From NCBI GenBank assembly GCA_900618425.1, contig UZAN01039451.1:42173-106172 (forward strand): a stretch of DNA of 64,000 bases, in the 5' to 3' direction. Shown piece after piece: positions 1 to 15,000 of the stretch. A program made the position numbers and the translations under genes. The number at the start of each line of letters is the position of its first letter. Position 1 is the stretch's first letter. The stretch comes from Echinostoma caproni. Taxonomy: Eukaryota; Platyhelminthes; Trematoda; Plagiorchiida; Echinostomatidae. Under the pieces are notes generated by a model, which searched no databases, was not told the DNA's origin, and worked only from the letters and a program-made list of their open reading frames with translations.

Positions 1-88
1 AAAAATAGGGGCTCACATTTGGGCATGGTGATGAACCAACTATGTTGTAAGGTGAACAAATAAACCTATAAATCAGAAATGCACTCAC

Positions 89-97
89 GCCCAGTTT
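89..97 (-). CDS. Collagen micro-exon 51: Lys-Thr-Gly
   Basis: AAACTGGGC, acceptor tttcag, donor gtgagt. Last exon inside the window; the donor shows that the gene continues to the left. Confidence 0.87.
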
Positions 98-3000
98 CTG
101 AAAGATTCGATGTGTTGGAGGAAGAGATGATGAATGTTAAAGTGCGTACATAGCTGCAAAGTTATCAGAAAGATAAATTTAAAATCTGAAATCTGTTACA
201 CTTGGTTTATAAATTACAGTTAACATATAGAAAGTTATAAAAGGCCACTTCACAAGCACTGATGATGTCACCTCGGCTGGTGATGAAACGTTTGCAAACA
301 AATTGCCAAGCTCGGCGAACAGGAATTCAGTTCACCCGAGCTACGAGAACCGATTTTCAATATTTTGTCAACAGTTATAAATGTGTAGCTGACTGAGCGC
401 AAATGGCTTTGACAGAGATGCTCCCTCGTTATTTTTTGTTTGCTTTTTAAATGAAAAAATACGGATAACATAATTCGTTTATCATGTCATGAAAAATGGT
501 TCGGAAAAATATGTTGTAAACATCATGGGGCAAAATTATGCCGCACAAACATTCATCAGTTACGATGGCGTTTGCTGTGGTGATTATTCACGATTCAAAA
601 TGTTCCATGGCACCAAGGTTTCGGTTCGATCCAACCGACGGGAGCATGAAATAGAAACATCTTCCAGTCTCTTACTTGTTTTCTTAAAAAAACCGATGGA
701 GTGCCAGCAATATTTTCTGACAGATTATTTGAGACATTATTTTGTCCATCCATCCAGTCATATGGATATTGTTGCGAGAAAAGCTCACTTAATTTATTTG
801 GGGAGGTGTGTATAGTGACATTCATCAAATCGAACTCGGGCATCGTGCAAAACTCACTGCCAGGACCTAAAATGTAATTTTGTTCGCACATTTATTTTAA
901 AAAGTCGTATCAGATTGCGTATTGGGCAACAGACGCCGAAATTGATTTAGTTAAATGCAATACGTAGGACGGTGAGTTTCATCGTGTACAAATTGAACGA
1001 AGCGTAAAATGTAAAGACAAAAATAACACTGCACCAATATTCAGAATTTGTTAGATGTAATTGGCGTTGCTTACGTCCAGTGATCCAACTGAAGGATCGA
1101 GCCTGAGACTACACTGGCATACTTCCCATTTGCCGTCCACGCTACTGAACGGATACCAGTTGCATTTTGTCGACACAAGACAGCACCGCTTATGATAGCC
1201 AGGCGGTTAACATAAACTGCTCAACGCTTCTGAGCTTTAAACTTTTAAATGTACCAGTTACTCAAACCAGGTACGAATGGTTTTCAAAGCTTATGGTTAT
1301 TGGTATTCACGTCATCAGAATAATGACAACGGGTTTGTTCTAAATTTGTTGTTTTGCTTTAAATGTTCTCTATGGGACCATTCAGATAATTGTAGTTATT
1401 GTCTAGACATCCGGATATGTTTGGTCACTATTTACCGTATGCTGATCCTTATGCACAGGTCCGTGCGTTTCGCATTACTGCCTATAGTGCATCACACGGC
1501 AATGTGTTCCATGCATGTACCCACCAAAATAACAGATACAACTGAGCAACGTTGAAAAAGGACACAAGAAAACGGGACATTTGGCTTACATCCGGGTTCT
1601 GAAAAATAAGCGGACAAAAGAAAATCACAGATCTCACCAAAGTGCTACCAAAAACCCAACTAGATGAAAGAAGAGTAACACGCAATGCATTCCTAATAGA
1701 ACTAGAAACCAAAGTCTACGTAAAAGGTGCTCCAACAATTACATCCTATCTACTTAAGTTATAGTATAAACTAACTGATAGAACTAATCATACTGTGATA
1801 TATTATCATTGGGCAATTTATTTAATCATCTCAGTGGATAGTTAACCTCTGGTCAAGGGCCTTAAGGATCAATTCAACATGTTTCATTTTCAGTTGCTAT
1901 CAGATAATTTGGATCGAAATAAAAGATTGTATGTATTTGTTTGCGGTCGTGGTTGTGAATATGAATTGCAGTATATGAAAAGATCTGGAACGTGAGATGC
2001 AAGTGGTTAATTGTTAAAAACATTTTAGTTCTAAGGATGGCTTTCAAGCTGATCAAAAGTAACCATAGCCGGGTATGTTTTCTGAATCAATGTTTAAAGA
2101 AACTCACTGCCATCAGCTGTAATGGGCAATGAACAAAACCATATGTTCAAAATAATTGAATTGTAAAAGCTTTTTAGGGAATGGTGGCATTGATAATGTT
2201 GCAAATTTATTCTCAAAAGGCCGCTTTTACGAAAAGAAAAATATCCTTTAAATTTTCGAGCTCCATCTCGCCTAAGCAATGTTTCCTTCACCATAGTTCT
2301 TCATTCCCACGTGGTGAAGTGCAAAAGACTTGACAATTGTGATGTGCTTCACACTGGAAAGTGATATCACAAAGACAGAAATGTTTTCGAAATCCATACA
2401 CCTGAACAATGATTACGAGATTCTGCATGGATAATTGTGTTCCCTAAACGTTATTTGCTTGTTGACTTTCAAAAGACCAATCGAGATGGCCCCATCAAAT
2501 GTTTGCCTACTGGAATCCTGACGTGGAAATTGAAACACTACGTAAAATTGACGGGATCTGTTGCTGTGAGCTCGTGTTCGTACAATGAACACAAATTTGT
2601 CAATTACAGCTGGCGACGAACCGTTTGAAACTAAGTTGTAGACTCGTGGTAACATAAATGCATTTCAGTTTGTTAAATACAAACGAATAGTTCTCCTTAG
2701 TGCTGACTGGCCAAGCATGCCGTTCTCTATAAGAACTTCTATAAGAACAATATTATTCAATAAATACAAGGCAATCAATTATTTTATTTCAATCACAGCT
2801 TTTATACACTAAGACCTAGGAAAAGTAATAAATTCAACTAAGCCTTGAATATTTGGGCTCAGTCACGATGAGCTCAGCCGCATTGAGAAATTTTTGATAA
2901 ATTTACCGTATATTTTTGGATAAACGTGAAGTGAACATAGCATTTAGTGTCTTATATCATTTTGACTAGCCTGTCTTATTACTTTTTCCCGATACGCATC

Positions 3001-6000
3001 ACAACAATCCCGACGACTTACCTCCTTTTACTGTCGTACCCCCGGTGAAAATGTAATTACAAAGATGAATGAATAAAATGATAATTACGCCATTTGATTT
3101 TTAATGCAAGATCTACTTATCAATCACTTTTATAATAGTTTGAAGAAGTAAATCATCTTGAATAACAGTTCCTCCAAGCTAATGCATGTATAGATGTTTT
3201 ACTCAATGTCTGAAAGGGACACATTTATTGTGGTCAAGAAGAGAAAGACTATTCCAATTACTGTTCAAACACTGATAGAGATAATGATGTATGATCTCCT
3301 CTCTCGGTCACTTGTATAAATATTATTCGAATAAATGAGACATGATTCTCAGTAAATCTAAACAGTGTGATAATAAGAATAAACGGCACCCCTTAAACAT
3401 TTTGTATTTCTTTGACTCATTTCCCTTGCTTTGGCATATCCAAATGTATCAAAAATATCAATGTTATTTTTTCATCACATCGAGCACCTCATCACTGCCT
3501 CCCCTAAAGGCATTAATGACTAATATAAGTAAGGAAACCCTGATGGCATTCTTATGGTTGCTGCAACCGTAACAAATAACTTACGTCCAGGAACTTGTTT
3601 AATTATATTTGGGATGTAAAGAAAAGACAAACATATTTGTATTACCAATCAACCGGTTTTCTACTAATGTAAATGAAGTACGTCTAGCGTATGGCGTTCT
3701 GTGGCTTGTAAGTCGTGTGAGCATGTGAACACAGCAAAAAGTGAACAGAAAACAAGCACCATGGCAAACGCTGCACTATTGTTTTTGTCAGTAAAGATCA
3801 GGAAATGATGTTGAATAAGCAGTGTGCAGCTTATAATAAAGTATATCAAAGTCGTATTTCAAAAATAATTTATGAATACTTTATGGATGATCAAGTGATA
3901 GATATTATTTGAAATTGTTTGCCAAATTTCTGGGTGTTGCACGCCTTATCTTACGTCATGAAAATCGATACGATTTGACGTTTCCACGTGATTGATAATT
4001 TTTAAGTACGTCAGTTTAGCTGGCACTGATGCAATCATTCAAACTTACCTCCTGAGCCTGCAAACGACGTGAGGATAAAAATGTGGGTGTGATTAATTTA
4101 CAACTAGGTTTATTTGAAAGTATCTGCACATTTGAATTAAACTCGTCACGTGTCTGAATGAAAATAACTTTTACTCGTTTCTGAACTGTAAGAAAAACAA
4201 CGGTTGTTATCGGATTTTATTCTTTCAAGAACACATCGGCTACCTCGGTGTTTGATGCCTCCTCTCTCATCTGATGCTGCGAGAGTACACCGATAGTTCT
4301 GAAACTACTTTGCATTTGACCATTGAGTCTAATTACTGAAGCAGATGGAAACTAACAGTGTGAGCATGTAAGCCGAATGTTCTCAAATAGCGTTCTCACC
4401 GAATCAACTACATTCAAACATGAAATCTACGGCTTAAGTGAATATCTAAAATTAGTGGTTGTAAACATCGGTCGAGTTACAATAAATTGAATACTTTGTC
4501 GTCCACATTTTGTTGACATAAGTATCATCTTTCACAATTAATCAGTCGAATAACTTACGTCCTGGGACTATATTACATGGAGCGTTTGAGAAGAGAAAAA
4601 TAGTATTTCACATTATGTTGATGAAGTTTGCCTTAACAAAACGAAATCAATACAATACAGTTAAACAACGGTGATTTTGATGAATTGTTTACAAAAGCGA
4701 TTTTAAACGAATTAAATTCTGCTGAATTCATCTTGCTCTATATGAGCTTCCACCAGGTTTCTAAGGGATTAATGATAAGAACGTGTTTTGGTTATCCAAT
4801 ATCTGTATGCTTTCAAGGCTTGAAGTAAGTCATTGAAATATCACGTGACCCAAGTTATCTTAGGACCATCATTAAACTGGGACAATAGCCTCATTGTGTT
4901 TGCCTACGCCAACGTGAATCTCAGAATGAGTTTCGAATGAGCAAGTGGCACGAAAATAAGATGATTGAAAAAATAACTTACCTCCAGCTAGTTTGTTTGC
5001 AAGTGAAACAGAGAAAGAACGGGATTAAAACGTGCTACGGCATAACGAAATAAGTGAGTGCTATCGAAGTGCTTGATTTTCAGTGCCGTGATATCTGCGC
5101 TTGTCTGTTATGCAGCTGTGTATGCCAATTGGAATCGAGTACTATACCTTGCTTGAGATATAGTTCGGTAGGCTTCAAAGAGACACAGTTGCTTCGACTA
5201 TTTGAGTTCACAGATCTCAGTATTAATTATTGTGTGTATGTGTGCATTCGCATCGAAGGGGTCAAGAAAAAAAAGACGGAAATGGAAATGGGTTCGGGGT
5301 AGTTTGCGAGATGAACCAGCATACTATGCCTTAGGAATGCGAACAAAAATCTGTCTGTCAAAACTGCTAACGGAATCCCAGCGAGTTAGGGTTGACGAGT
5401 GGACGAATCAAAAATTGCAAGGGGGTTCTTGTGTCTGTTGTCTACTGAAACGAATAGGATTCCTTCTCGCAGAAGTGTGCTCCCGGTGATTGTTCTCTGG
5501 TAAAAAGAATGTGTTCTCCCTTAACTTTGCGTGCGATCACAGAACGAGATAGTACTTTGACAAAAAGTATACATTGTTGTTTCTTCGAGAAAACAGAGGA
5601 GAGTGAGTAAAGTAAACCGTCTTACTTTTACTCCCATATTCCAAACATTAGCGCAATATTTTTCTCAATAACACGCTGGACATTTCTATTCTACATGTGG
5701 TAACTGCCTTCATGGTAAGGTCACTATTGAAAAGTTGAAATAGCTCAAAAAGACTCAAGTGTTATGAATGCGACAAACGTGAATATGCTTCAACCTAGAA
5801 CCTGTAGGAAGTGCAAGATTTTTCCACTGAAATAACTTTCTTATTCTCATTATGACAGGACTGCTTTCTCTGTGTTTTAACAGACACCTAATATGGTTTG
5901 AATCTATGCAATGGCAGCACTTCCCACAACGAGTGAAACAACTGCATAGTGGGTTATGNGGGTTATGGTAAACGATTGGCGGAAGTCAGTTGGTTTGCCC

Positions 6001-9000
6001 ATTTGGTGTTTGTTGTAGGAAACATTTAAACAGAGATGATAGAATAAACACTTTATAGATGAGTGCTACGAGTGCCATCACAGCAGACACGAATGAACTT
6101 AGTAAACAGAAAGGTTTGGTTTTTGTGACGAGCTGGGTCGTTCTCCGAAGGGAGGCTGTTCAAAAACCAAACTAGTAGTTCTAATCTGCTTGGCGCTTTT
6201 GAATTCGCCTGGAATGAGATTTGAGCCCATTAGTTGCAGAACTAATTCAAAAGGTCGTTTCAATCAGAGTCTAGTAGAGTNCCTCCGCGTGCTAAAAAAA
6301 CGGTAGAAAAGGCTCATTCAAAAACTTGCAGAAGAGAAAAGCAGATTCAATTTACTAACTGAAAATAGGATTTCCCAGAAATCCAGGTCTGCTAATATCT
6401 TAGATAATAATTCTCAGTATGGTGTGAGCGTGTATGGAGGAAATATGCAGAGCGGCACGACCATCTATCTGGCGATAAAAGGGATAGTATTCCATCATCC
6501 CTGGATCAATTCTAAGTTAGGTTGATGGATTCGCTTTGGTGATGAGACCATACCAAGTGTACAGTGCTTTCAGTTCTCGCTTTATTTGCTTTGTCCATGA
6601 TGAAATTTCCCAGAACATATGTAACCGCTTATGCAGTAGCTTCAAAATATCGCATCAGGTGTAGTTACAATGATTTCAGTTTCCAGTTAACTAGATCAAC
6701 CAATGCATGCATAATGCGGAGGTCGGGGTAAGGAGGCCTGGAATTGTAAACTCTGCTTGCAACATATGGCGACACGCTGTATAACATTAATTTGAAAATG
6801 TTATTTTCTGATCCATAAACCTTGAGCACCTCTGCTAAGGGCAGCGCGTGAGGCAAGAACGGTGAATAAATCCTAGCCCAACCACAGTTATTATCTTGCA
6901 ATTCAACTTACGGCCAGGTGCTGGAATACAACGCATTGTAAAGAGTTGGATTCATTATTCACATTTCAATCAAATATGTTTACCTCATTATATTAAACCA
7001 TATATTCTATTATTAGTTCGGATTAGTATTTTCTCATGTAAAACCAGTGAATAACGCAATAACGTAGGAGTTGAGTAAACGATATTGTGGCAGAAATGGG
7101 TAACAAGCGACCGGCTAAAAATGAAAATAGCACGTGAGTAACAGAGTAATGATTTGGTATATTAAATCGCTTCGAACTGTTTTCCACTCTTCTATTTTCA
7201 GTCCAAACATTGGATAAACAATGCTATGCAAATGACACATGTTTTGAGCAATAAATCATTCCATGGTCTTCATGTGTGTAGAATTTCATCATATTGCCTC
7301 CGTGGAAAGCACGGAAATTGATAATGGATTAACAAACGAAATCGTCGGCTGATTAAAGCCTATTACGTTAGGTATACAATAGGGGATGGTGATTAGTGTT
7401 AAGGAGCGGTGTCAACTCCCTTGGATCCTACACTGCTAAGAAACTAATCACACGTTCCGATTGTCCGTTGCAGTTTGCCGTCCAGTCAGGCCCTTGAACT
7501 TAATGTCTACATTTGATTGAACCAAGTTGGTACAACTTATTCGGGGATGTTCGAAATAGCGGTTTTACAGGTCATTTATATCAGCTGCATGCATCTGAAT
7601 GTTTCTCGGGTTATATGCTTTGATCTCTGTCGGGGAGAGTAGAAGGGTAATGGATGCACTGTGCGTAACAGATGCTGTACGAAATTCACTCTTTGGGTCA
7701 CGAACCAGCCGTTGGTTATCGTCGTAAGAAGGGTTTTCTGCTGATCAGTTGTTTGGATAGCGAGACAAAGAAACAGCAGTTTGTTATACTGTACTAACTT
7801 CATGGTAGGTGGTCTCTGTCATTTCGATACTGGAAATCTATGCTTTATTAGTGTCTAAATTATTGTTTTGTAAATAAACATTTATTTCAGGAAATGACTC
7901 AAATAGTGATGATTTCGATAGAATCATTAGCATGCTTTGGTCGTTAACATTTGAATTTCTTGAAACTTACGTTATACAAATGACTTTACCATTGATTTTG
8001 ATACACAGCGAACCTTTTGTCTGTTTTCCTAACTGATAAACTTTTCGCATATGATGGTATGACGCTGGTACAGAACTTCACAGGGCGTTTTGCACTAATC
8101 CAAGAATTTTTTCGTGGATTTTGGATGCTTGGACCGGCATCGCGGCGTCTACCACACGTTTGACGTTTCAGTCTGACAAACACATCCGTAAATAATTGGT
8201 AAAATAATTTATTCCAGGTTGCCAAGATTTCTGATTTCAGTTTATCAGTGTATTGCCATCAATTTATTGTGGACATTCCGATTTCCTGGGTAATCTACAA
8301 ACATGGGACATGCGATAACTCCATTCTAATTACCATATATTTTTTCAAATATGTTCACCTGCTAAAATCGTTTTGCCTTTTTATGATATTATTTTCAACA
8401 CTGGTGGTAAATTATTTGCTAATTGAATTCTGCCGATTCAAAAAAATAAGTTGGTTGTATACTGAGAGTTCCATAGATCAAAACTCTCGTTGCCAATGTA
8501 ATGATAAATGCTTTTAAAGTGATTTAATTTGCTTTTCTGCGGATTTCCCTTATTTGCTTTTGTTCAACAAAGACCGCACGCGCAGCACTGCTTATTCAGA
8601 TATGTTCTGTAGCATCCATGATGTCCATCCCCTGCATGAGGTGTTAGTATAGACTCTCTTATGCTTGAGATTAAAAGGAATGGAAAAGGTTGACACTGAC
8701 ATTGTTTGACCATTGTTGTTGTCAAACATGCTCTGATATGAAATTAGGAAAGTGTGTGCAAAGCATTACTGTTTTCTATTCTTATTTCAAAAATTTTAGA
8801 TTGAAGCACATATCACCATATACCTACATGAGTGAAGTTTGATGCCTAGGAATTCTACACAATTGAATGCACTTTCGTAATTTGCTTGCAGCTTTTGTTT
8901 CTAACGGGAACATATCAAGAGATGGGATTGGAAAAATTAAACACACCAGGTTTCACACCGGAAACTAAATGGTGCAAGAAAGGATCTGTCTGAAACTTGG

Positions 9001-12000
9001 AAATGAATGAAAACTGGCTGTCCACGACCGGTCCTTGAATCAAACTCCCATTTTTTCCTACTGGCGCATTCTGCTGAAATTCTGTGTTGATCAAAAACAA
9101 GCATTCCATACGGTACATATTATGTATCAGGGGTTCGCTAATTACTATTAGATCTTTTTATACGCAATACGTTTCAAAAGTAAAATACATTACACGAGAA
9201 ATGAGTGACTCACGTCCTCGAGCTGTAGGGAAGAACAAGGTTCAATTTTAAATTTGCTCTGCAAGCTATCGAGTGTGACCAAAGAAACTACCTGACGGCT
9301 GCACACAGAAACACAGCTGGCAAATTCATGATCGCTAAAATTATGATTTGGAAGACGTACATCATAATAAATGACAATCTAAAGCTGTTGCTGGTTCGTT
9401 TTGGTAATTTTCTTGGACAACAGATCTTATCCCGCATCAATATCTGGTATATGTTAGTGAAAATTATATAAAAACCTAACAACAATCTTAGATCTTTGGT
9501 AATAATTGGTATCTGTTTTCTTGAAACCCTACTGTCTGTAAGATTTTTTGATTGGATAGAGGACGTTGCAAAGATCAGTTACGTGTTCTCAAAACTTACG
9601 TCCAGGTACTGAAACGTAAATAGTTCCGTGGATGAAAAAGTTTATGCATTATTCAGATTTAAATTGCAGTTACTTGTGATAATTGGCGTTAATTTGAACT
9701 GAAAATCCTCGTTGTTACGGTGGCAACACACACCTTCCACGCGGTATGTTGAAAGCTTTGACGGGACCTTAAATATGCACTATCAACAGGCTCTAATAAG
9801 AGCAAAACTCGATTATAGATTGTGTTTGGTGGTCTGCGAGAGCTGAGGATTATGCATGAACGTGCAGTTCGAAGGATTGTTTGTGCAAATCAACGAGCAG
9901 TTTTCAATCAATGTGACCACTGTTTGACTTAGAGTCGAGTGACTAAGCGGATTGCATCAAATTGTTCAAAATTATGTATGCAAAAATGATCTGAAACTGG
10001 TAGTAGTTTATTTACAAATACAGGTATATTAATTCAGGTTTACTCACATCCTTCTGTTGATTGATCACAAGTTTTACATGAAAAGAAAACAAGTATTCAA
10101 TGAGTATCACTTATACACAAAATACATAATTTATTCAGCCTTTTGACTTCTTGGAAACACTATTGCCCAATATGAATGCCCTTTGATTGTGAGTCAAAAG
10201 TTAGGCAAAATTAGTGGATTCCACAGGAGTTTGTTCTAGGAATATCATTCAATTGATTCATCAACAGATAGGATGAAAACGTTTGTGACGGTGTTCTGCA
10301 AACTTTGAAGTTTGAATTTTCACCAGCAACAACACCATTTCGATCGAGCTCAAAAGGACATAAAAAAGCACATTAGGGCACCATCTTTTATGGAAGGCTT
10401 ACCTCCNACTGAAAAAGAGACAGAATACAGGTTAGTTCATCTCGGTGCACTTAAACGTGCATGATACAATTTACAAAATAATTAATTTTAGCATCGCTAG
10501 TAACAGTTTCTACATCTTTAACTTCTTCTGATGCATTCACTTAACCTTTCACAAAATGACTGTGCAAAATGACTACATGTGTCCCATACAGTTGGTTTTG
10601 GATACAGAGTGCATCAAAATTCACCTTCATCTGAATGATTCCTTTACCAAATGGAGAACAGTTCATCCTACTACCTCAACCTATAAATAAACTGAACTAA
10701 ACGTCAGGTTCATTTTGCACAAATGTATTCATCATTCTCAATAGTGAGTGGTTAATTGTGGCATCCATAACCTCGAACTGTCATTCCTTGCAGGCATGTA
10801 TTTTATAACTTCACTAGAATGGTTCCCCGGAACTGTAGAAGACTGTTCTCCGTCTGCGGAATAAATCTGTTTCAGTTATTGTCCCTTTTGTGAAATGATG
10901 CTCAATCGTTTAACCACTAGCATCGTTATGGTAAAGAATACATAAAAGTTTTCGTCTGTTTGCTCTGTTTATTGTGTGATAACCACTCTTATCATCTAAT
11001 ATGGGAGTAAGAGAAAAATTGAACAATGCTACGGATTTCGATAGGACTGTAATGTATAAAATAGAGGCATGTGCACTAGAAGAGATGAGATACATAAGAT
11101 TCCTCGTTAATTACGTTTCGCTTCTCACTTAGATCTATTCACTCACACATTACGCAGCTCCCAACGAATTTGGTTGTAGACTACCTACAGGATTAAGTCC
11201 ATTGGTTAAACTTTTCGATCAATATTGCTTCCAGAAACTGCCCTCCTCAACAAGCAAAACCTATCCGGAGAGTTTATCTAACTAGCACAATTTATTAATA
11301 TGCAGATCCAAAATAACTAGCTTCCAAAGGACGGCATGTGATGGATTCCTTGCACATCATACAAGTTTCAGAAACATTGATCTGGGAACATGAGATAAAA
11401 AATTCAAGCAGTGCGTTGAAATAATTATTCAAGTTTACTATACACTCCTCCTTTAAACACGCGTTCCGGTTCTCAGATTTACTTATTTTTTCCGGTGCGT
11501 GACTATTGTTTGGTGAAGATTTCGGTTGTGTAGTATGATATGTGCGATGCATGATGCAAAATTTTATGATTGCGTTTGTTACGTAGGGCTATGTAATTGC
11601 GAGCTAAAGGCTGCGATTTAATGATTCATGCATCTCTTGTGACTTACTTCCGGGAGCTAAATGAATAAATAACGAACGTTAAAGGATGGTTAGGTTTATG
11701 TGGTATTATGCGGGTATTTTCCAACAATCCAAATAATTAGGTTGTGTTTTGGTAGTGGGGTATTCGGAAACTTACGGCCAGGAGCTGTAAGCAAAAACGC
11801 AAGTTACCTAAGTTAAATTGGATTCGATTGCGTAGGTTAGAGTTTCCAAGTGCAAATCAAGTCAGCGTCTTCCGAAGATGTGTATCTTATTAAATCGTTA
11901 GAAATGCTTTGTTTTATTGGTTATTTCAATAAACTGATTGTGTTCTACACATCGGTGACTTACGTCCAGCAACTAAAATGCACAGAATGTTTGTTTTCGA

Positions 12001-15000
12001 TTAGAATTTTCACTCAGGTACTACGATTTATTGAAGAGAAAAAAATTAAATTGTGCGGTGGTGAAAAGCCTGTAAATCGTTTGAGCACGTCCGGTGGATA
12101 AACCTTAAACTAAGGGTTTCTATCGACCGGAACCACAACCAGCAAATAGATGGTTATTGTTTTACGGAAAAAAGTGTGTAATTATCTGGTTACATAAAAG
12201 AAGTCTTTGAGATGGAGCAGCTTCCGTCTGCATAGTGACTCTGATTTGATCGTGCTAAGCTCATACGAAACCATCTACTGTGCGCTATTGTAAGGGGCAG
12301 AAAATGACCATGACATCCACTATCCCTCGGTCACCAAAATTTGAAGTTTGAAAAGTCCATCATATGTACATATGTACAAATCTGTCCCGTGCAATTGACA
12401 CAACGAATTCCTACTTGCAATTGTCTCAAATGATCAAATCGATAGCCACTTTCCAGTTCTGGTTGACATTGCGTGTTGTTTTTAAAGATTTTAGAAAGAA
12501 AATATCAGTAACTGTAATACAAGCCATCATCACAATTTAAATTGAATGAATAGGCAATAGCTAAAATGTTTTGATCACCAGTGAGTATTGTTTGGATAAA
12601 ATATTTAAAGGAACTTACGTCCAACTACAGGTTTTCGCGATGGATGGAAAATGAGTGAACAGAAAGCGGAATCGCATTAGCTATTTGTTTCATGCGAAAG
12701 CAATTTTGAATCAAAGAGATAGTAAGGAAACAATGCAGACATTCCCTCCAGTTGATTTTCATCCATATTCATAGAATTATTACCCCTGACGGGTGTAGTA
12801 TCGTGTAGAGCCGGAAATACAGATGAGCATATCCATGTTCCTCAGTACCCCCTTACTTAAACCCACACAGTTGGCAATGTGTGATTTTAGCTGAATTTAA
12901 AGTTCAACGACACCATTCGAGACCAGTATTTGGCTGGGGACGTCAAATTGACTGCAAGTACAGGATAGAGGTTACTCTGGTTTGTAATTCTGTTTTGAGA
13001 TCCTATAAGACAGAATAGGTTCGTAGCAGGAACTATTTGATTTTTACTGCACTTTTTCTGGAGTTTTTGAATAAAATTAGTAGCCACTGTGAGAAAGAAT
13101 ATATCTATCTTTTGCTCTTGTTGATCGACTGCACCAAATTTTTGCAAACCGTGATAAGTGACTGAAAATGACTGTGTTCCGACTAGAATGCGATGACCTA
13201 TTGGTAGTATGAATACCGAATTTCGGGACTAGTTAAAGAATATCTTGTTTTATCAAATGACCGGCTGACAGCAGCAGTCCGTAGTTGAAGGTAGTTTGAC
13301 TTTGCATTTATTTATCCATCCCAGTAACCTATTTTCCCGAACTCATTTTAGCTGTTATTCCACTAAATGAAAAAAGAACATTCTGCGCGGTTTAGAGTTT
13401 CCGTGAATGCAACTAACGTCATACGTTCGTTGTCTCACAGAAAATCATATTGAGCTCAAAATTTGCATATCACTTACTTCCCGGTTCTAAAATAAACAAA
13501 CGAGAGCACGTGAATGCCATTTTTTCCTTTCATACTGGGGGGGGGGGGCGGGGNGGGGTATTCTTGGTATGTAACGTATTTCAATTAGAAACCCTTTTTA
13601 AGTGGTGTAGTATGAATCTCTGAATGAGAATGAAAGTTTAAGGGACTGATGAAATTTGAACTGCAATGAATCAGAGCAGTAGTCTGAAAATGCCTAATGC
13701 CGTTGCAAAGGTCATGTTTATCACTGAAAACGTACCTCCTTGGCCTGTGAGTGCATGAAAAAAAATTATTGTTATGCTTTATTAGGAGCTCAATCCGATT
13801 GCACGGCGGTTTTACCATATCGAAATGAGGCTTGAATGATAATCATTCTCAAACAGTGTAGATCAGTACAGTTCAACAATTCGATGATCTTAACAGTTAA
13901 TTTTTGTGTTGCTCAATACGTTGTGGTTCAGTCCGGCGAAAAGTTTGTCAGTCAGTGCAAACTACTTTTATCAAAAGTTGACGAATGTGGTGAGCTAATG
14001 CCGTCCAGAAATTGATTCCCTCAAGGTGCCGTCAATGAGAATTTTAAGACCAAAACGGGTTCAACCGTGAATGATCTTTATTAGAAAGGAAACACTTTTG
14101 ATTTTATTCTATTTGTTATTCGACTATTTTATAAGGTGACTAAATTTGAAGTAGATTATTTCATTGTGTGAAACAAAACAAAAAAATAGTTTTTTCCTTT
14201 TACCAAACCCGAATAAAAATTGCTTCCTTTTCTCATACGAGGACGGAATGCGATTCCTACCGTGTTCGAACGTTTCCTTTATTGATTTTAAGTACATTGC
14301 TCCCATTGAGTGCACTGTCTGTGGAAGCTTCAATAGGTGAATTTTAATCCTTTCTGTCTTTCTCTCCTCGAGTATTGTGCAATTATTATGCGAACACCAG
14401 ATTATCGAGCTAAATGCGACATATAAACTCACGTCCTGGGGCTGTTGGGATTTATGGAAGAAATGCTGGTTCGTTATTGCATTTTAATGCAGTGTTTATC
14501 CATCAACATCGATATGGCTTCATAGGGACAAAACTTTGACAGAAACCTTTGTTGCCGTTTGACATGAATAATCCGAAAGATCTTCCTCGTTCCTGTTAAG
14601 TTATATCCTCTTTATTACCTATAATTTTAAAGATATGTGCATAAAATACTATTGTTGTGCTCTGTTTCATAATGTCTTAATTATTTACTCTATTGCAACC
14701 CCAAATTTTAGCGTGCAATACACACAAACCGGTTTGGTCTTAATAGATGACCACTGAAACGGAGTAAAGTAACTATGCTGTCAAGTGTTTCCATTTTGGA
14801 GCAGTAAAGGAGTATCTATCGGAACCAACCGATGACATGTTACTCCAGACGAATATAGTGTGAGCCTGTCCATCTACACTAAACATTTTTTAAACGTTTG
14901 TAATAAACTAGGGAATAGAGAAAACATGGTTGTGGTAATTTACGAATTATCAAAATTATACGTGGCCATGCTTCGATGACTATTTGTTGTGTTTTCCCCT

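Noticed and set aside
1077..1092. Donor-like CACTGGAC followed by gtaagc (minus), as another triplet exon
   Set aside because: The nearest acceptor gives 14 nt, not divisible by three, and the sequence belongs to a SINE relic.
6459..6464. ATGGTC (minus) as a 6-nt exon
   Set aside because: Donor gtgccg is poor and the site lies in SINE-like sequence.
8355..8360. CAG between ttttag and gtgaac (minus) as a 3-nt exon
   Set aside because: The splice sites look fair, but one extra residue would disturb the Gly register and such tiny matches arise by chance.
10672..10680. GTTGAGGTA (minus) with acceptor tatag as a collagen exon
   Set aside because: Read in phase it contains TGA in frame, and the donor gtagga is weak.
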